Below, one piece after another: positions 18,883 to 26,611 of a DNA stretch of 37,955 bases. Within the stretch, counting starts at the first letter, position 1. The number at the start of each line of letters is the position of its first letter. The stretch covers positions 1 to 37,955 of the forward strand of contig JAHHQK010000019.1 in NCBI GenBank assembly GCA_020026435.1, read 5' to 3'. The position numbers and the translations under genes were made by a program. Source of the DNA: Alistipes sp. (GTDB lineage Bacteria > Bacteroidota > Bacteroidia > Bacteroidales > Rikenellaceae). The notes beneath the pieces were generated by a model. It saw only the letters and a program-made list of their open reading frames with translations, did no database searches and was not told where the DNA came from.

Positions 18883-19079
18883 GATCCGGAGCGAAAGTGC
18901 GCCGGGGTGTGCAGAAGTACGCCGGGGTGTGCTGTGATGTGCGAGGAATGTCGCGCTGCGTACAAGGAAATGTACTGCGGTGTGAGCCGGGAGGTGCGCG
19001 ATGTGCGCGATGTGCGGGGCGTGGAATTGCTGAAGGGTGATTGCCGCTTCCGATCCGCAAGGCGGACTTGAAATCATAA

Positions 19080-19128
19080 AAACACCCGTCTGTTTTCCTA
19101 AATTCGGAATACAGACGGGTGTTTCTTG
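19080..19128 (+). terminator. Terminator-type hairpin downstream of the barrel gene
   Basis: A 14-bp perfect stem, 19080-19093 with 19111-19124, extended by four inner pairs and followed by TCTT. It could act on both strands. A second hairpin (19135-19142 with 19154-19161) follows. Confidence 0.65.
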
Positions 19129-19471
19129 TTGCGAGGGGATGATCCTGTTGGGGTCATCCCCTTTGTCGTCGGACGATGTCGGGACGGGGGGCGGTTGTGG
19201 AACGAAATTAGGAATGGAAGTGTAGTTGTGGAGCGGGTGCTGGGGGGAGGAGGGTAAAGGCGAAGAGGTGTCGATGGTTGCGGTCGGTCGGGCCGCGGTC
19301 GGGTGAAATAGCGAGGCCGAGGGGCGCGGACGCAGAAGGGGAGAGGTGTTGCGTTGTGGCGGAGGAGCGTGGCGGGCGGAGGTGTGGTTTATTGGGAGGG
19401 GGATAATGCGTAGTTAAATAGCGAGGCTGGGGATGCGGCCTGGGGATTTCGGGAATAATAGTGTAGAAATG

Positions 19472-19515
19472 AAAATCCCGACCGCATCAACCTTTGGGGC
19501 GGATGCGGTCGGGAT
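19472..19515 (-). terminator. Terminator of ygiQ
   Basis: A 14-bp perfect stem, 19502-19515 with 19475-19488, with a 13-nt loop; on the minus strand TTTTC and further T residues follow. It lies about 60 nt past the ygiQ stop. Confidence 0.8.
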
Positions 19516-19577
19516 CTGAGGTTTATGGGTTTCCCGTCGGGGATGATGTGAGACGGGATCTGTTGTCTGACAGGATG

Positions 19578-21710
19578 TTATCTTTTGCGAAACTTGCCTG
19601 AGAAAGATCTTTCCTGGGGATTTTCCGCAGATTTTCCCGCTGCTTTCCCCGTGGAGGAGGTGCTGCGGCGGAAGTCGCGGAAGTCCCGGTTTTCGCGGCT
19701 GCCCCGACCGTTCAGACCGTTCTGAATCTCGCGGCCGTTGTGATCGTTACGACCATCCCGCATCTCGCGGCCATCGCGGGAGAATCCGCCCCGGGAGCGG
19801 TCCGAAGATCCGGATTTGCGGGTTCTGCGATCGGAGTATTCCTCCCGGGTGTATTTGGGGGCAGAGTCCGAATTTCTGTCGAGTGCCGATTTTCGCGAGC
19901 CCTTGCCTTCGCGGGGAAAGCGGGCGGGGAAGCCCTCCTGCCGCGAGGTACGCACCGTGGGATGGGCCGTGTGGCGGCTTGGGGCAGCTCCCGACTGGAT
20001 CGGATTGCCGTCCTCGGAGAAGAAGTAGCTCTTCTGACGGCGTTTCTCCTCCTGCGAACGGGCCACGTAGACCTCCTCGTGGGTGTAGGGATTCTCGCCC
20101 GTGTAGAACATGACGGACGAGAGGGTCATCGGCGTGGGGGTGAGATCCTGCACCTGCTCCAGCGTGAAGTGCAGCTTGCCCAATACCTTCTCCGAGAGGT
20201 GCTTCATGTCGCACTCCTCGCATCCGGGGTGGGACGAGATGAAGTAGGGAATGAGCTGGTAGCGCAGTCCCTCGCGCTCGCAGATGTCGTGGAAGTCGGT
20301 GTTGAGCTTCTCGAAGAGGGCGAACGGAGGTTTGCGCATCAGTCTTAGGACGCGCTCCTCGGTATGTTCGGGGGCGACCTTCAGACGTCCCGAGGTGTGG
20401 TATTTCACGACCGTTTCGAGATAGGGCGAATCGTCGAACAGATCGTAGCGTATGCCGCTGCCGATGAATGCTTTCTTGATGCCCTTTATGTCGCGGATCT
20501 TGGCATAGAGGTCGAGCAGCGGACGGTGATCGTCATTCAGATTGGGGCACTTCGAGGGGTGGAGGCACGACGGACGGCGACAACGCGCACAAAGCTCCTT
20601 GTTGCGGCCGCTCATGTGGTACATATTGGCCGAGGGCGCACCCACATCGGACAGATAGCCCTTGAAGTCGGGCATCCGGGTGATCTTCTGTACCTCCTCG
20701 AGGATCGAACGCTCGCTGCGGGAGTTGATGAACTTGCCCTGGTGGGCCGAGATGGTGCAGAACGAGCATCCGCCGAAGCATCCGCGGTGGATGTTGACCG
20801 AGTGCTTGATCATCTCCCACGCCGGGATGTCGCCCTTGCCCGCATAGCGCGGATGGGGTGCACGTTCGTAGGGCAGGTCGAACGAATGGTCCAGCTCCTC
20901 GGTCGAGAGCGTGGCGTTGGGCGGGGTGACCACCACATAGCGGTCGCCGACCTGCTCGACGAGGGTGGCCTGGGGGTTCATCAGATTGCTCAACGTCTCG
21001 ATGCGCGCGAAGTTCTCGCCGAAGGCCTTCTTGTTGGCCACACACTCCTCGAAAGAGTGCAGGTGGATGGTCTGCTCCTGGTCGAGACGTTCGACATACT
21101 TCCGGTCGGCCACGAAAGCCACCTGGCGGATCTTGCGCAGGAGCTTGGCGTTGAAACCGTTGCGCATCTTCCGGGCCACTTCCTGTACGACCTTTTCGCC
21201 CATGCCGTATATCAAGAGATCGGCCTCCGATTCCGTGAGGATCGAGGGGTGGAGCGAGTCGGACCAGTAGTCGTAGTGGGTCAGGCGTCGGAGCGATGCT
21301 TCGATGCCGCCGACTACCACCGGAACGTGGGGAAAGAGGCGTTTGAGGATACGGGTATAGGTCGTCACCGTGCGGTCGGGGCGGAATCCGGCCTTGCCGC
21401 CGGGGGTGTAGGCGTCGTCGTGGCGGAGACGGAGGTTGGCCGTGTAGTGGTTGACCATCGAGTCCATGGCTCCGGCCGAGATGCCGAAAAACAGACGCGG
21501 GGTGCCCAGTTTGGTGAAGTCGCGCAGGTCGTCCCTCCAGTTGGGCTGGGGGACGATGGCCACACGATAGCCCTCGGCCTCGAGCAGACGTCCGATGACG
21601 GCCGCCCCGAAGGCCGGGTGGTCGATGTAGGCATCACCCGAAAAGAGGATGACATCGAGCTGATCCCATCCCCGTTCGCGTACCTCTTTTATGGTTGTCG
21701 GTAGAAACAT
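19578..21710 (-). CDS. ygiQ: YgiQ-family radical SAM protein with an RGG-like tail
   Basis: A 710-residue protein when started at the ATG at 21710 (MFLPTTIKEVRERGWDQLDV), where YgiQ homologues begin; an ATG ten codons earlier is less likely. The radical SAM cluster motif CFGGCSFC lies at about residues 311-318, in HRGCFGGCSFCTISAHQGKFI, after an N-terminal UPF0313 domain. The YgiQ function is unknown. From about residue 570 to the end there is a low-complexity tail of about 140 residues, very rich in Arg, Ser, Gly and Asp with several RGG/GRE/RDG elements, predicted to be disordered and nucleic-acid binding by composition. It is the last gene of a minus-strand run after tRNA-Trp and ends in a strong terminator. 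Confidence 0.9.
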   Translation of the reverse strand: MFLPTTIKEVRERGWDQLDVILFSGDAYIDHPAFGAAVIGRLLEAEGYRVAIVPQPNWRDDLRDFTKLGTPRLFFGISAGAMDSMVNHYTANLRLRHDDAYTPGGKAGFRPDRTVTTYTRILKRLFPHVPVVVGGIEASLRRLTHYDYWSDSLHPSILTESEADLLIYGMGEKVVQEVARKMRNGFNAKLLRKIRQVAFVADRKYVERLDQEQTIHLHSFEECVANKKAFGENFARIETLSNLMNPQATLVEQVGDRYVVVTPPNATLSTEELDHSFDLPYERAPHPRYAGKGDIPAWEMIKHSVNIHRGCFGGCSFCTISAHQGKFINSRSERSILEEVQKITRMPDFKGYLSDVGAPSANMYHMSGRNKELCARCRRPSCLHPSKCPNLNDDHRPLLDLYAKIRDIKGIKKAFIGSGIRYDLFDDSPYLETVVKYHTSGRLKVAPEHTEERVLRLMRKPPFALFEKLNTDFHDICEREGLRYQLIPYFISSHPGCEECDMKHLSEKVLGKLHFTLEQVQDLTPTPMTLSSVMFYTGENPYTHEEVYVARSQEEKRRQKSYFFSEDGNPIQSGAAPSRHTAHPTVRTSRQEGFPARFPREGKGSRKSALDRNSDSAPKYTREEYSDRRTRKSGSSDRSRGGFSRDGREMRDGRNDHNGREIQNGLNGRGSRENRDFRDFRRSTSSTGKAAGKSAENPQERSFSGKFRKR

Positions 21711-21772
21711 CTTGATTGTTTTTTGCAGGTCGCCCCCCACCCGTGGGATGAGGGGCGTTGCGATGAATTGGG

Positions 21773-21843
21773 CAGGAGCAGAGAGATTCGAACTCCCATC
21801 AACGGTTTTGGAGACCGCTATTCTACCCTTGAACTATGCTCCT
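21773..21843 (-). tRNA. tRNA-Trp (anticodon CCA)
   Basis: A 71-nt cloverleaf on the minus strand: acceptor AGGAGCA with TGCTCCT (7 bp), D-stem GTTC/GAAT, anticodon loop CTCCAAA with anticodon CCA, 4-nt variable loop, T-arm GGGAG-TTCGAAT-CTCTC, discriminator G. The gene is followed by CC, not a full CCA. It sits between rluA-type gene and ygiQ on the same strand, with no promoter of its own visible, so it is probably processed from a longer transcript. Confidence 0.95.
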
Positions 21844-21883
21844 AAGGTATCGGGACGATGGTCCCGGGGCTGCACCGCAGCCC
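21844..21883 (-). promoter_or_regulatory. Two tandem perfect hairpins 5' of tRNA-Trp
   Basis: Stems 21867-21873 with 21877-21883 (7 bp, 3-nt loop) and 21851-21856 with 21861-21866 (6 bp, 4-nt loop) fill the whole gap between the pseudouridine synthase stop and the tRNA. They may be RNA-processing or 3'-end stabilising structures. Confidence 0.45.
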
Positions 21884-23041
21884 TTATTCCTCCTCGCGGA
21901 TGCGTCCTGCGGTGACGTAGCCCTCCCACTTCTCGATCAGCAGGCGGAAGTCCTCCGGAAGTTCGCTCTCGAAGAGTACGTCCTTGCCCGTCGAGGGGTG
22001 GACGAAGCCCAGCATTCGGGCGTGGAGCGCCTGGCGGGGCATGATGGTGAAGCAGTTTTCGATGAACTGCTTGTATTTGGCAAAGGTTGTGCCCTTGAGT
22101 ATCCGGTCGCCGCCGTAGCGGGCGTCGTTGAACAGGGGGTGGCCGATCCACGACATATGGACGCGGATCTGATGCGTGCGTCCCGTTTCGAGACGGCACT
22201 CCACCAGTGTCACATAGCCGAAGCGGCGCAACACACGCCAATGGGTCACGGCGTGTTTGCCCTCCGATCCGTCCTCAAAGACATACATCTTCTGACGGTC
22301 CTTCGGGCTGCGGCCGATGTTTCCGGTGATCGTGCCCTCGTCCTCGTCGAAGTTGCCCCATACCAGGGCCACATATCGGCGCTGGATCGAGTGGTCGAAG
22401 AACTGCTTGCCCAGGCGGGCCAGGGCCTGTTCGTTCTTGGCCATCACGAGGATTCCCGACGTGTCCTTGTCGATGCGGTGGACCAGACCCGCGCGGGTGT
22501 TGCCCTCGCTGTACATCGGGAGGTTTCTCAGGTGCCAGGTCATGGCGTTGACCAGCGTGCCGCTGTGGTTGCCCACACCCGGATGCACGACCATGCCCGC
22601 GGCCTTGTTGACCAGCACCACATCGTCGTCCTCGTAGATGATATTCAGGGGAATGTCCTCGGGGATGATCTCATACTCGCGTTTGGGATAGGGCATCACC
22701 AGTTGGATGCGGTCCAGAGGCTTGACCTTGTAGCTGGACTTGGCCGGGACTCCGTTCACGAGGATGTTGCCGCTGTCGGCCGCCGCCTGGATGCGGTTGC
22801 GCGAGCAGTTTTCCATGTGGGCCACCAGGAATTTGTCGAGGCGCAGGAACTTCTGTCCCTTGTCGGCCGTCACGGAGAAGTGTTCGTAGAGTCCGCCTTC
22901 GCCGTCGCTTTCATCATCCTCGTCGTCGTCCTCCTCGTCATCCTTATGGTCGATGGGGCGGATCTCTTCTTCGGCGGGGCGGGTGGTCTCAGCCGTAAAG
23001 CAGGGCCGGGGCGTATCGTTAAGGGTCTTATGAACGGTCAT
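21884..23041 (-). CDS. RluA-family 23S rRNA pseudouridine synthase (RluD-like)
   Basis: A 385-residue enzyme that isomerises uridines in rRNA. Residues 1-50 are an unusual acidic leader with an Asp/Glu run at about 34-48. An S4 RNA-binding domain follows (about 65-115, FLRLDKFLVAHMENCSRNRIQ), then the catalytic domain with GLVHRIDKDTSGILV (185-199, catalytic Asp191) and RLETGRTHQIRVHM. Domain order fits RluD/RluC rather than RluA proper. Its ATG overlaps the stop codon of the PASTA gene by one base (TAATG), so translation is coupled. The exact target uridines cannot be told from sequence. Confidence 0.93.
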   Translation of the reverse strand: MTVHKTLNDTPRPCFTAETTRPAEEEIRPIDHKDDEEDDDEDDESDGEGGLYEHFSVTADKGQKFLRLDKFLVAHMENCSRNRIQAAADSGNILVNGVPAKSSYKVKPLDRIQLVMPYPKREYEIIPEDIPLNIIYEDDDVVLVNKAAGMVVHPGVGNHSGTLVNAMTWHLRNLPMYSEGNTRAGLVHRIDKDTSGILVMAKNEQALARLGKQFFDHSIQRRYVALVWGNFDEDEGTITGNIGRSPKDRQKMYVFEDGSEGKHAVTHWRVLRRFGYVTLVECRLETGRTHQIRVHMSWIGHPLFNDARYGGDRILKGTTFAKYKQFIENCFTIMPRQALHARMLGFVHPSTGKDVLFESELPEDFRLLIEKWEGYVTAGRIREEE

Positions 23042-24012
23042 TAGTCGAAAAATTCGGAATTGTTGTTATCTTGAGCGGGGTGCTCCCCCTCTGCGGGCGT
23101 ACTTTCTGAGAGTAGGGCCTTGAGCTGGAGGTTCTCCAGCGAATCGAGACGCTCCTGTTCCCTCTGCTGCTCTTTTGCGAGCACCTGGGCGGCCTCCTGG
23201 GCCGATTTGCTTTCGCGGGAGATCTTTTTTTCATTGAGCGTCAGGCGCAGGTCCACTTCGTCGCCCAGCGACGTGTAGTGGCGTGCCACGGGATCCTGGG
23301 CGTAGACGCGGGCGTCTTTCTGGTTGAGCATGTTGATTCCCTCGTCGAAGTGCAGCTTGCCGATGTTGAGTCCCGACTCCCACAGGCGGCCCTTGGCCTC
23401 CTTGAGGGGCAGTCCGACCAGGAAGGGCGTGGCCGTGGAGGATTCTCCCTCCTCGACACCCACATGAAGGGTGACACCCGATCCCACCTCGGCCTCGACG
23501 CGCGAGGAGGCCAGGACGGGTTTGTTGTGGCAGTACTCCTCCAGGACGTAGTTGGTGGCGATGTCGGGGCGGTAGACCAGTCGTTCGATTTCGAGTCCGG
23601 CGATCTCCAGCATGTTCTTGGCCTGGCGGAGCGACCGTCCCGCCACATAGGGCACGGGGACCATTTTCTCGCGGAAGGAGTTGATCGTGATGTAGATCAT
23701 GCGTCCGGGTTTTACCTCCACGCCACCCTCGGGCAGCTGGGCCAGGACGATGCCACCCTCGTAGGTCGGCACGAAGAGCGAGTCGTTGATGTGGAGGTCG
23801 AGGTCGTTTGCGCGGGCGATCTTGCGGGCCTCGTCCAGTCCGATGCCCGAGAGGTCGGGCACCGTACGGCGGGCGCCGTGGCGGGTGCCGAGCTGCATGA
23901 TGAAATGGGCCGCGAGGGCCATCCCGAGGATGATCAGGCCCATCAGAGCCAGATTATAGAGGAGCCTGTGCTCCTTGATGCGGTTGAATATCGAAGAGAG
24001 GTTGTTGTTCAT
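23041..24012 (-). CDS. PASTA-domain membrane protein
   Basis: A 323-residue protein with a short cytoplasmic N-terminus, one membrane segment at about residues 19-41 (LALMGLIILGMALAAHFIMQ), and three PASTA repeats outside: about 48-112 (TVPDLSGIGLDEARKIARANDL), 116-187 (VPVPYVAGRSLRQAKNMLEIAGL) and 195-265 (TPFLVGLPLKEAKGRLWESGL). PASTA modules bind peptidoglycan fragments or act as spacers. There is no Ser/Thr kinase domain and no penicillin-binding domain, so this is the kinase-less Bacteroidetes type. A Gln/Glu-rich coiled stretch (about 280-305) ends the protein. Start chosen at 24012 so that the membrane segment is N-terminal. It follows the LptF/G gene after 14 nt. Confidence 0.88.
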   Translation of the reverse strand: MNNNLSSIFNRIKEHRLLYNLALMGLIILGMALAAHFIMQLGTRHGARRTVPDLSGIGLDEARKIARANDLDLHINDSLFVPTYEGGIVLAQLPEGGVEVKPGRMIYITINSFREKMVPVPYVAGRSLRQAKNMLEIAGLEIERLVYRPDIATNYVLEEYCHNKPVLASSRVEAEVGSGVTLHVGVEEGESSTATPFLVGLPLKEAKGRLWESGLNIGKLHFDEGINMLNQKDARVYAQDPVARHYTSLGDEVDLRLTLNEKKISRESKSAQEAAQVLAKEQQREQERLDSLENLQLKALLSESTPAEGEHPAQDNNNSEFFD

Positions 24013-24026
24013 TTTCTCCGTATTTT

Positions 24027-25130
24027 TTATTTGGGTGCTTTCCGATAGAGGTATATGGCGATGATCAGATAGATGATGTTGGGCAGCCATACGGCCACTC
24101 CCGTGGGGAGGGATCCGCTCTTGGCGAACTCCTCGAAGAAGCGGATGAAGAGGATGTAGGAGAAACACAGGGCCGTGCCGATACCGATGTGGAGTCCCGT
24201 GCCGCCCCTCACCTTGCGCGAGGAGAGCGAGACGCCGATGAGCGTCAGGATGAAGGTCGAAAGCGGGTAGGCATAGCGGGCGTGGCGTTCGACCTCGATG
24301 ATGTTGATCGAGTTGGAGCCTTTGGCCCGCTGCTGGTCGAGGAACTCGTTCAGCTCGGAGATGTTCATCGTGTGGATCAGATCGTTGACCTGGCCCAGCT
24401 CGGCCACCTCGAGGTTGATCAGCGTGTCGAGGTTGCGGTACTGCGAGAAGGTCTCCATGCCCAGCGAGTCGAATTCGCGGCGGATGTACCGGGGGGCGGA
24501 CCAGCGTTTGGTCTCGGTGTTGAACTTCACGCCGGCGGTCTCCAGCGAATGGGTCATCGTGCCGCCGTTGTAGTGTTCCAGGGCGAAGAACGAGGCCTGT
24601 TGGGTCTGTTCGTTGTAGCCGCGGATGTAGGCGAAGGTTCCGGGCGACACCTGGCGGTAAATGTGACGTTCGTAGCCTCCCGAGCGGGCGCGTTTGACGT
24701 ATTTCTGCTCGAAGTTGACGATGTGGCGCTGCGAGAGGGGGATGAGCCACAGATTGAGCGTCAGCGACAGCGAGGCGATGATCAGCGCACCGAGGAAGTA
24801 GGGCCACATGAGCCGGCGGAACGACATGCTTCCCGAGAGCATGGCCACGATCTCGGTCTGGTAGGCCATCTTCGAGGTGAAGAAGATGCAGGCGATGAAG
24901 GTGAACAGGCCGCTGAACTGGTTGACGAAGAAGGGGATGAAGTTCAGGTAGTACTCGAACACGATCTCCTTGAACGGGGCTTTCAGCTCCGTGAAGTCGT
25001 CGATTTTCTCCACATAGTCGAAGATCACCACGATGATGATGATCATGGCGATGGCGAAGAAGTAGGTCGAGAGGAACTTGCCCAATATGTAGCGATCCAA
25101 AATCTTGAATCCCGGGAAACGTAACTTCAT
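24027..25130 (-). CDS. LptF/LptG-family LPS export permease
   Basis: A 367-residue inner-membrane protein of the YjgP/YjgQ family, part of the LptB2FG transporter that lifts lipopolysaccharide out of the inner membrane. The N-terminus ILDRYILGKFLSTYFFAIAMIIIIVVIFDYVEKIDDF is the characteristic opening, with further membrane segments at about 60-80 and 100-120, a large periplasmic jellyroll-like domain (about 130-265), and three C-terminal segments. Start taken at the ATG at 25130; upstream in-frame sequence is GC-rich leader with no family match. It lies 97 bp after tgt, a pairing common in Bacteroidetes. Whether it is LptF or LptG cannot be decided here. Confidence 0.88.
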   Translation of the reverse strand: MKLRFPGFKILDRYILGKFLSTYFFAIAMIIIIVVIFDYVEKIDDFTELKAPFKEIVFEYYLNFIPFFVNQFSGLFTFIACIFFTSKMAYQTEIVAMLSGSMSFRRLMWPYFLGALIIASLSLTLNLWLIPLSQRHIVNFEQKYVKRARSGGYERHIYRQVSPGTFAYIRGYNEQTQQASFFALEHYNGGTMTHSLETAGVKFNTETKRWSAPRYIRREFDSLGMETFSQYRNLDTLINLEVAELGQVNDLIHTMNISELNEFLDQQRAKGSNSINIIEVERHARYAYPLSTFILTLIGVSLSSRKVRGGTGLHIGIGTALCFSYILFIRFFEEFAKSGSLPTGVAVWLPNIIYLIIAIYLYRKAPK

Positions 25131-25227
25131 ATCTTTGTGTGGTGTGTCCCCCGCGGGCGGGGAACGCGTTATAGTGTGATTCGGGGGCCGTGGCCCCCGG
25201 GGTGGCGGGACGCGGGGTGTCCGGCCG

Positions 25228-26376
25228 TTAGAGACGGCGTTGCAGCTTGATGACGGCCTGCTCCTTCCACTGGTGGAAGTCACCCGCGATGATGTGCTGG
25301 CGGGCGGCGGTGACCAGTCGCAGGTAGAAGGCTATGTTGTGCAGCGAGGCGATCTGTGCGGCGAGCATCTCTCCGCAGGTGCAGAGGTGGTGGAGGTAGG
25401 CCTTCGTGTAGAGTGTGTCGACAAAAGCCGTACCCTCGGGGTCGATGGGCGAGAAGTCGTCCTCCCACTTCTTGTTGCGGATGTTGATCGTGCCCTCCCA
25501 CGTGAAGAGCTGGCCGTTGCGGCCGTTGCGCGTCGGCATCACGCAGTCGAACATGTCGACTCCGCGGTCGATGGCCTCGAGAATGTTGACCGGCGTACCC
25601 ACACCCATCAGATAGCGCGGACGGTCCTCGGGCAGGATGGCGTTGACCACCTCGATCATCTCGTACATCTTCTCCGTCGGCTCGCCCACGGCCAGACCTC
25701 CGATGGCATAGCCGTCGGCGTTGTACTGCTGGACGTTCTCGGCGGCGCGGGCCCTCAGATCGGGATACGTGCAACCCTGCACGATGGGGAACAGGGCCTG
25801 GTAATGTCCGTATTTGGGCTCGGTCTGGTGGTAGCGGTTGAAGCAGCGGTCCAGCCAGCGTTCCGTAAGGTCGAGCGACTTGGCGGCGTACTCGCGGGAG
25901 GCGTCGCCGGGAGGGCACTCGTCGAAGGCCATCATGATGTCGGCGCCGATGGTGCGCTCGGTATCCATCACGCTTTCGGGCGTGAAGAGGTGCTTCGATC
26001 CGTCGATGTGGGAGCGGAAGTGGCAACCCTCCTCCTTGAGCTTGCGGCAGGCGGCCAGGGAGAAGACCTGGAATCCGCCGCTGTCGGTGAGCATCGGGCC
26101 GTCCCAGGTCGAGAAGCGGTGGACGCCTCCGGCCTTTTCGATGATCTCCATTCCGGGACGCATGTAGAGGTGGTAGGTGTTGGCCAGGATGATCTGGGCA
26201 CGGGCCTCCTGCTTGACGTCGCGGTGGAAGATACCCTTGACGGTGGCGGCCGTACCGACGGGCATGAAGATCGGGGTCTGGATCATACCGTGGTCGGTGC
26301 GGATCTCTCCGGCGCGGGCCTTCGAGGCGGGGTCTTTATGTTGGAGGGTGAAAGTCAAACTTTTTGTCGCTGTCAT
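25228..26376 (-). CDS. tgt: Queuine/preQ1 tRNA-guanine transglycosylase with degenerate zinc site
   Basis: A 382-residue TIM-barrel enzyme that exchanges guanine-34 of GUN-anticodon tRNAs for preQ1. TDSGGFQVFSL carries Asp98 and RGVDMFDCVMPTRNGRNG (271-288) carries the nucleophilic Asp277; GGLAVGEP (226-233) is the substrate-recognition loop. The zinc site is altered: positions matching the three ligand cysteines of the Zymomonas enzyme (318, 320, 323) are Gly315, Ala317 and Asp320 here, while the His ligand is kept (His346 in SLHN). A Cys-Thr-Cys at 332-334 is nearby. It heads the minus-strand run leading to the LptF/G gene. Leader of about 155 nt from the -7 element at 26543-26536. Confidence 0.93.
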   Translation of the reverse strand: MTATKSLTFTLQHKDPASKARAGEIRTDHGMIQTPIFMPVGTAATVKGIFHRDVKQEARAQIILANTYHLYMRPGMEIIEKAGGVHRFSTWDGPMLTDSGGFQVFSLAACRKLKEEGCHFRSHIDGSKHLFTPESVMDTERTIGADIMMAFDECPPGDASREYAAKSLDLTERWLDRCFNRYHQTEPKYGHYQALFPIVQGCTYPDLRARAAENVQQYNADGYAIGGLAVGEPTEKMYEMIEVVNAILPEDRPRYLMGVGTPVNILEAIDRGVDMFDCVMPTRNGRNGQLFTWEGTINIRNKKWEDDFSPIDPEGTAFVDTLYTKAYLHHLCTCGEMLAAQIASLHNIAFYLRLVTAARQHIIAGDFHQWKEQAVIKLQRRL

Positions 26377-26535
26377 AGGTGCGTTGTCTCTAAAAAAATA
26401 AGTTTCTGCATTGCGGTTTTCCCGCCTTCGGGCCTCGGCCTTTGGGAGGGGGCCCGCCCCGGGGAGGGCGTTCCCTGCGCTGCTGAAAAACGGGCGGCGC
26501 GGGATAAAGGGATATAAACCGACAAGTTAACCCGA
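26377..26535 (-). other. Leader region of tgt
   Basis: About 155 nt between the likely tgt start site and its ATG, with GC-rich self-complementary text at about 26420-26480. I looked for a preQ1 riboswitch and saw no preQ1-I consensus. Confidence 0.35.
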
Positions 26536-26543
26536 CAAAAGTA
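26536..26543 (-). promoter_or_regulatory. -7 element of tgt
   Basis: TACTTTTG on the minus strand (26543-26536), pointing at tgt. A plus-strand -7 element for the GT2 gene lies 44 nt away in the opposite direction. No -33 TTTG at the right spacing. Confidence 0.5.
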
Positions 26544-26587
26544 CAAAATTATTCTTAAATTTGAATTTTGAATTCTGAATTGTTTTG

Positions 26588-26595
26588 TACCTTTG
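26588..26595 (+). promoter_or_regulatory. -7 element of the GT2 gene
   Basis: TACCTTTG, 16 nt before the ATG at 26612. A TTTG lies at 26567-26570, giving a short 17-nt spacer. Confidence 0.55.
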
Positions 26596-26611
26596 CACAT
26601 ATTTATCCAAT

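Larger units (their letters stand above)
18883..19577. other. G-rich spacer between convergent genes
   Basis: It holds GTGTGC-rich short repeats at about 18905-19020, two terminator-type hairpins near 19080-19165, a strongly G-rich segment at 19170-19440, and the ygiQ terminator at 19472-19515. I see no gene. Confidence 0.6.

Noticed and set aside
18900..19030. Tandem GTGTGC-like repeats as a CRISPR or VNTR
   Set aside because: Units are short, irregular and G-rich; there is no constant repeat with unique spacers. No CRISPR array or cas gene occurs anywhere in the window.
25130..25137. Plus-strand TATCTTTG promoter octamer at the LptF/G start
   Set aside because: It points into GC-rich leader sequence and the antisense of tgt, with no gene to serve; likely chance.
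26377..26535. preQ1 riboswitch in the tgt leader
   Set aside because: No preQ1-I or preQ1-II consensus could be found; the region is GC-rich with generic hairpins.
26585..26611. Upstream TTG start for the GT2 gene
   Set aside because: The TTG lies just before and its frame runs through the -7 promoter element, so it would not be in the mRNA.
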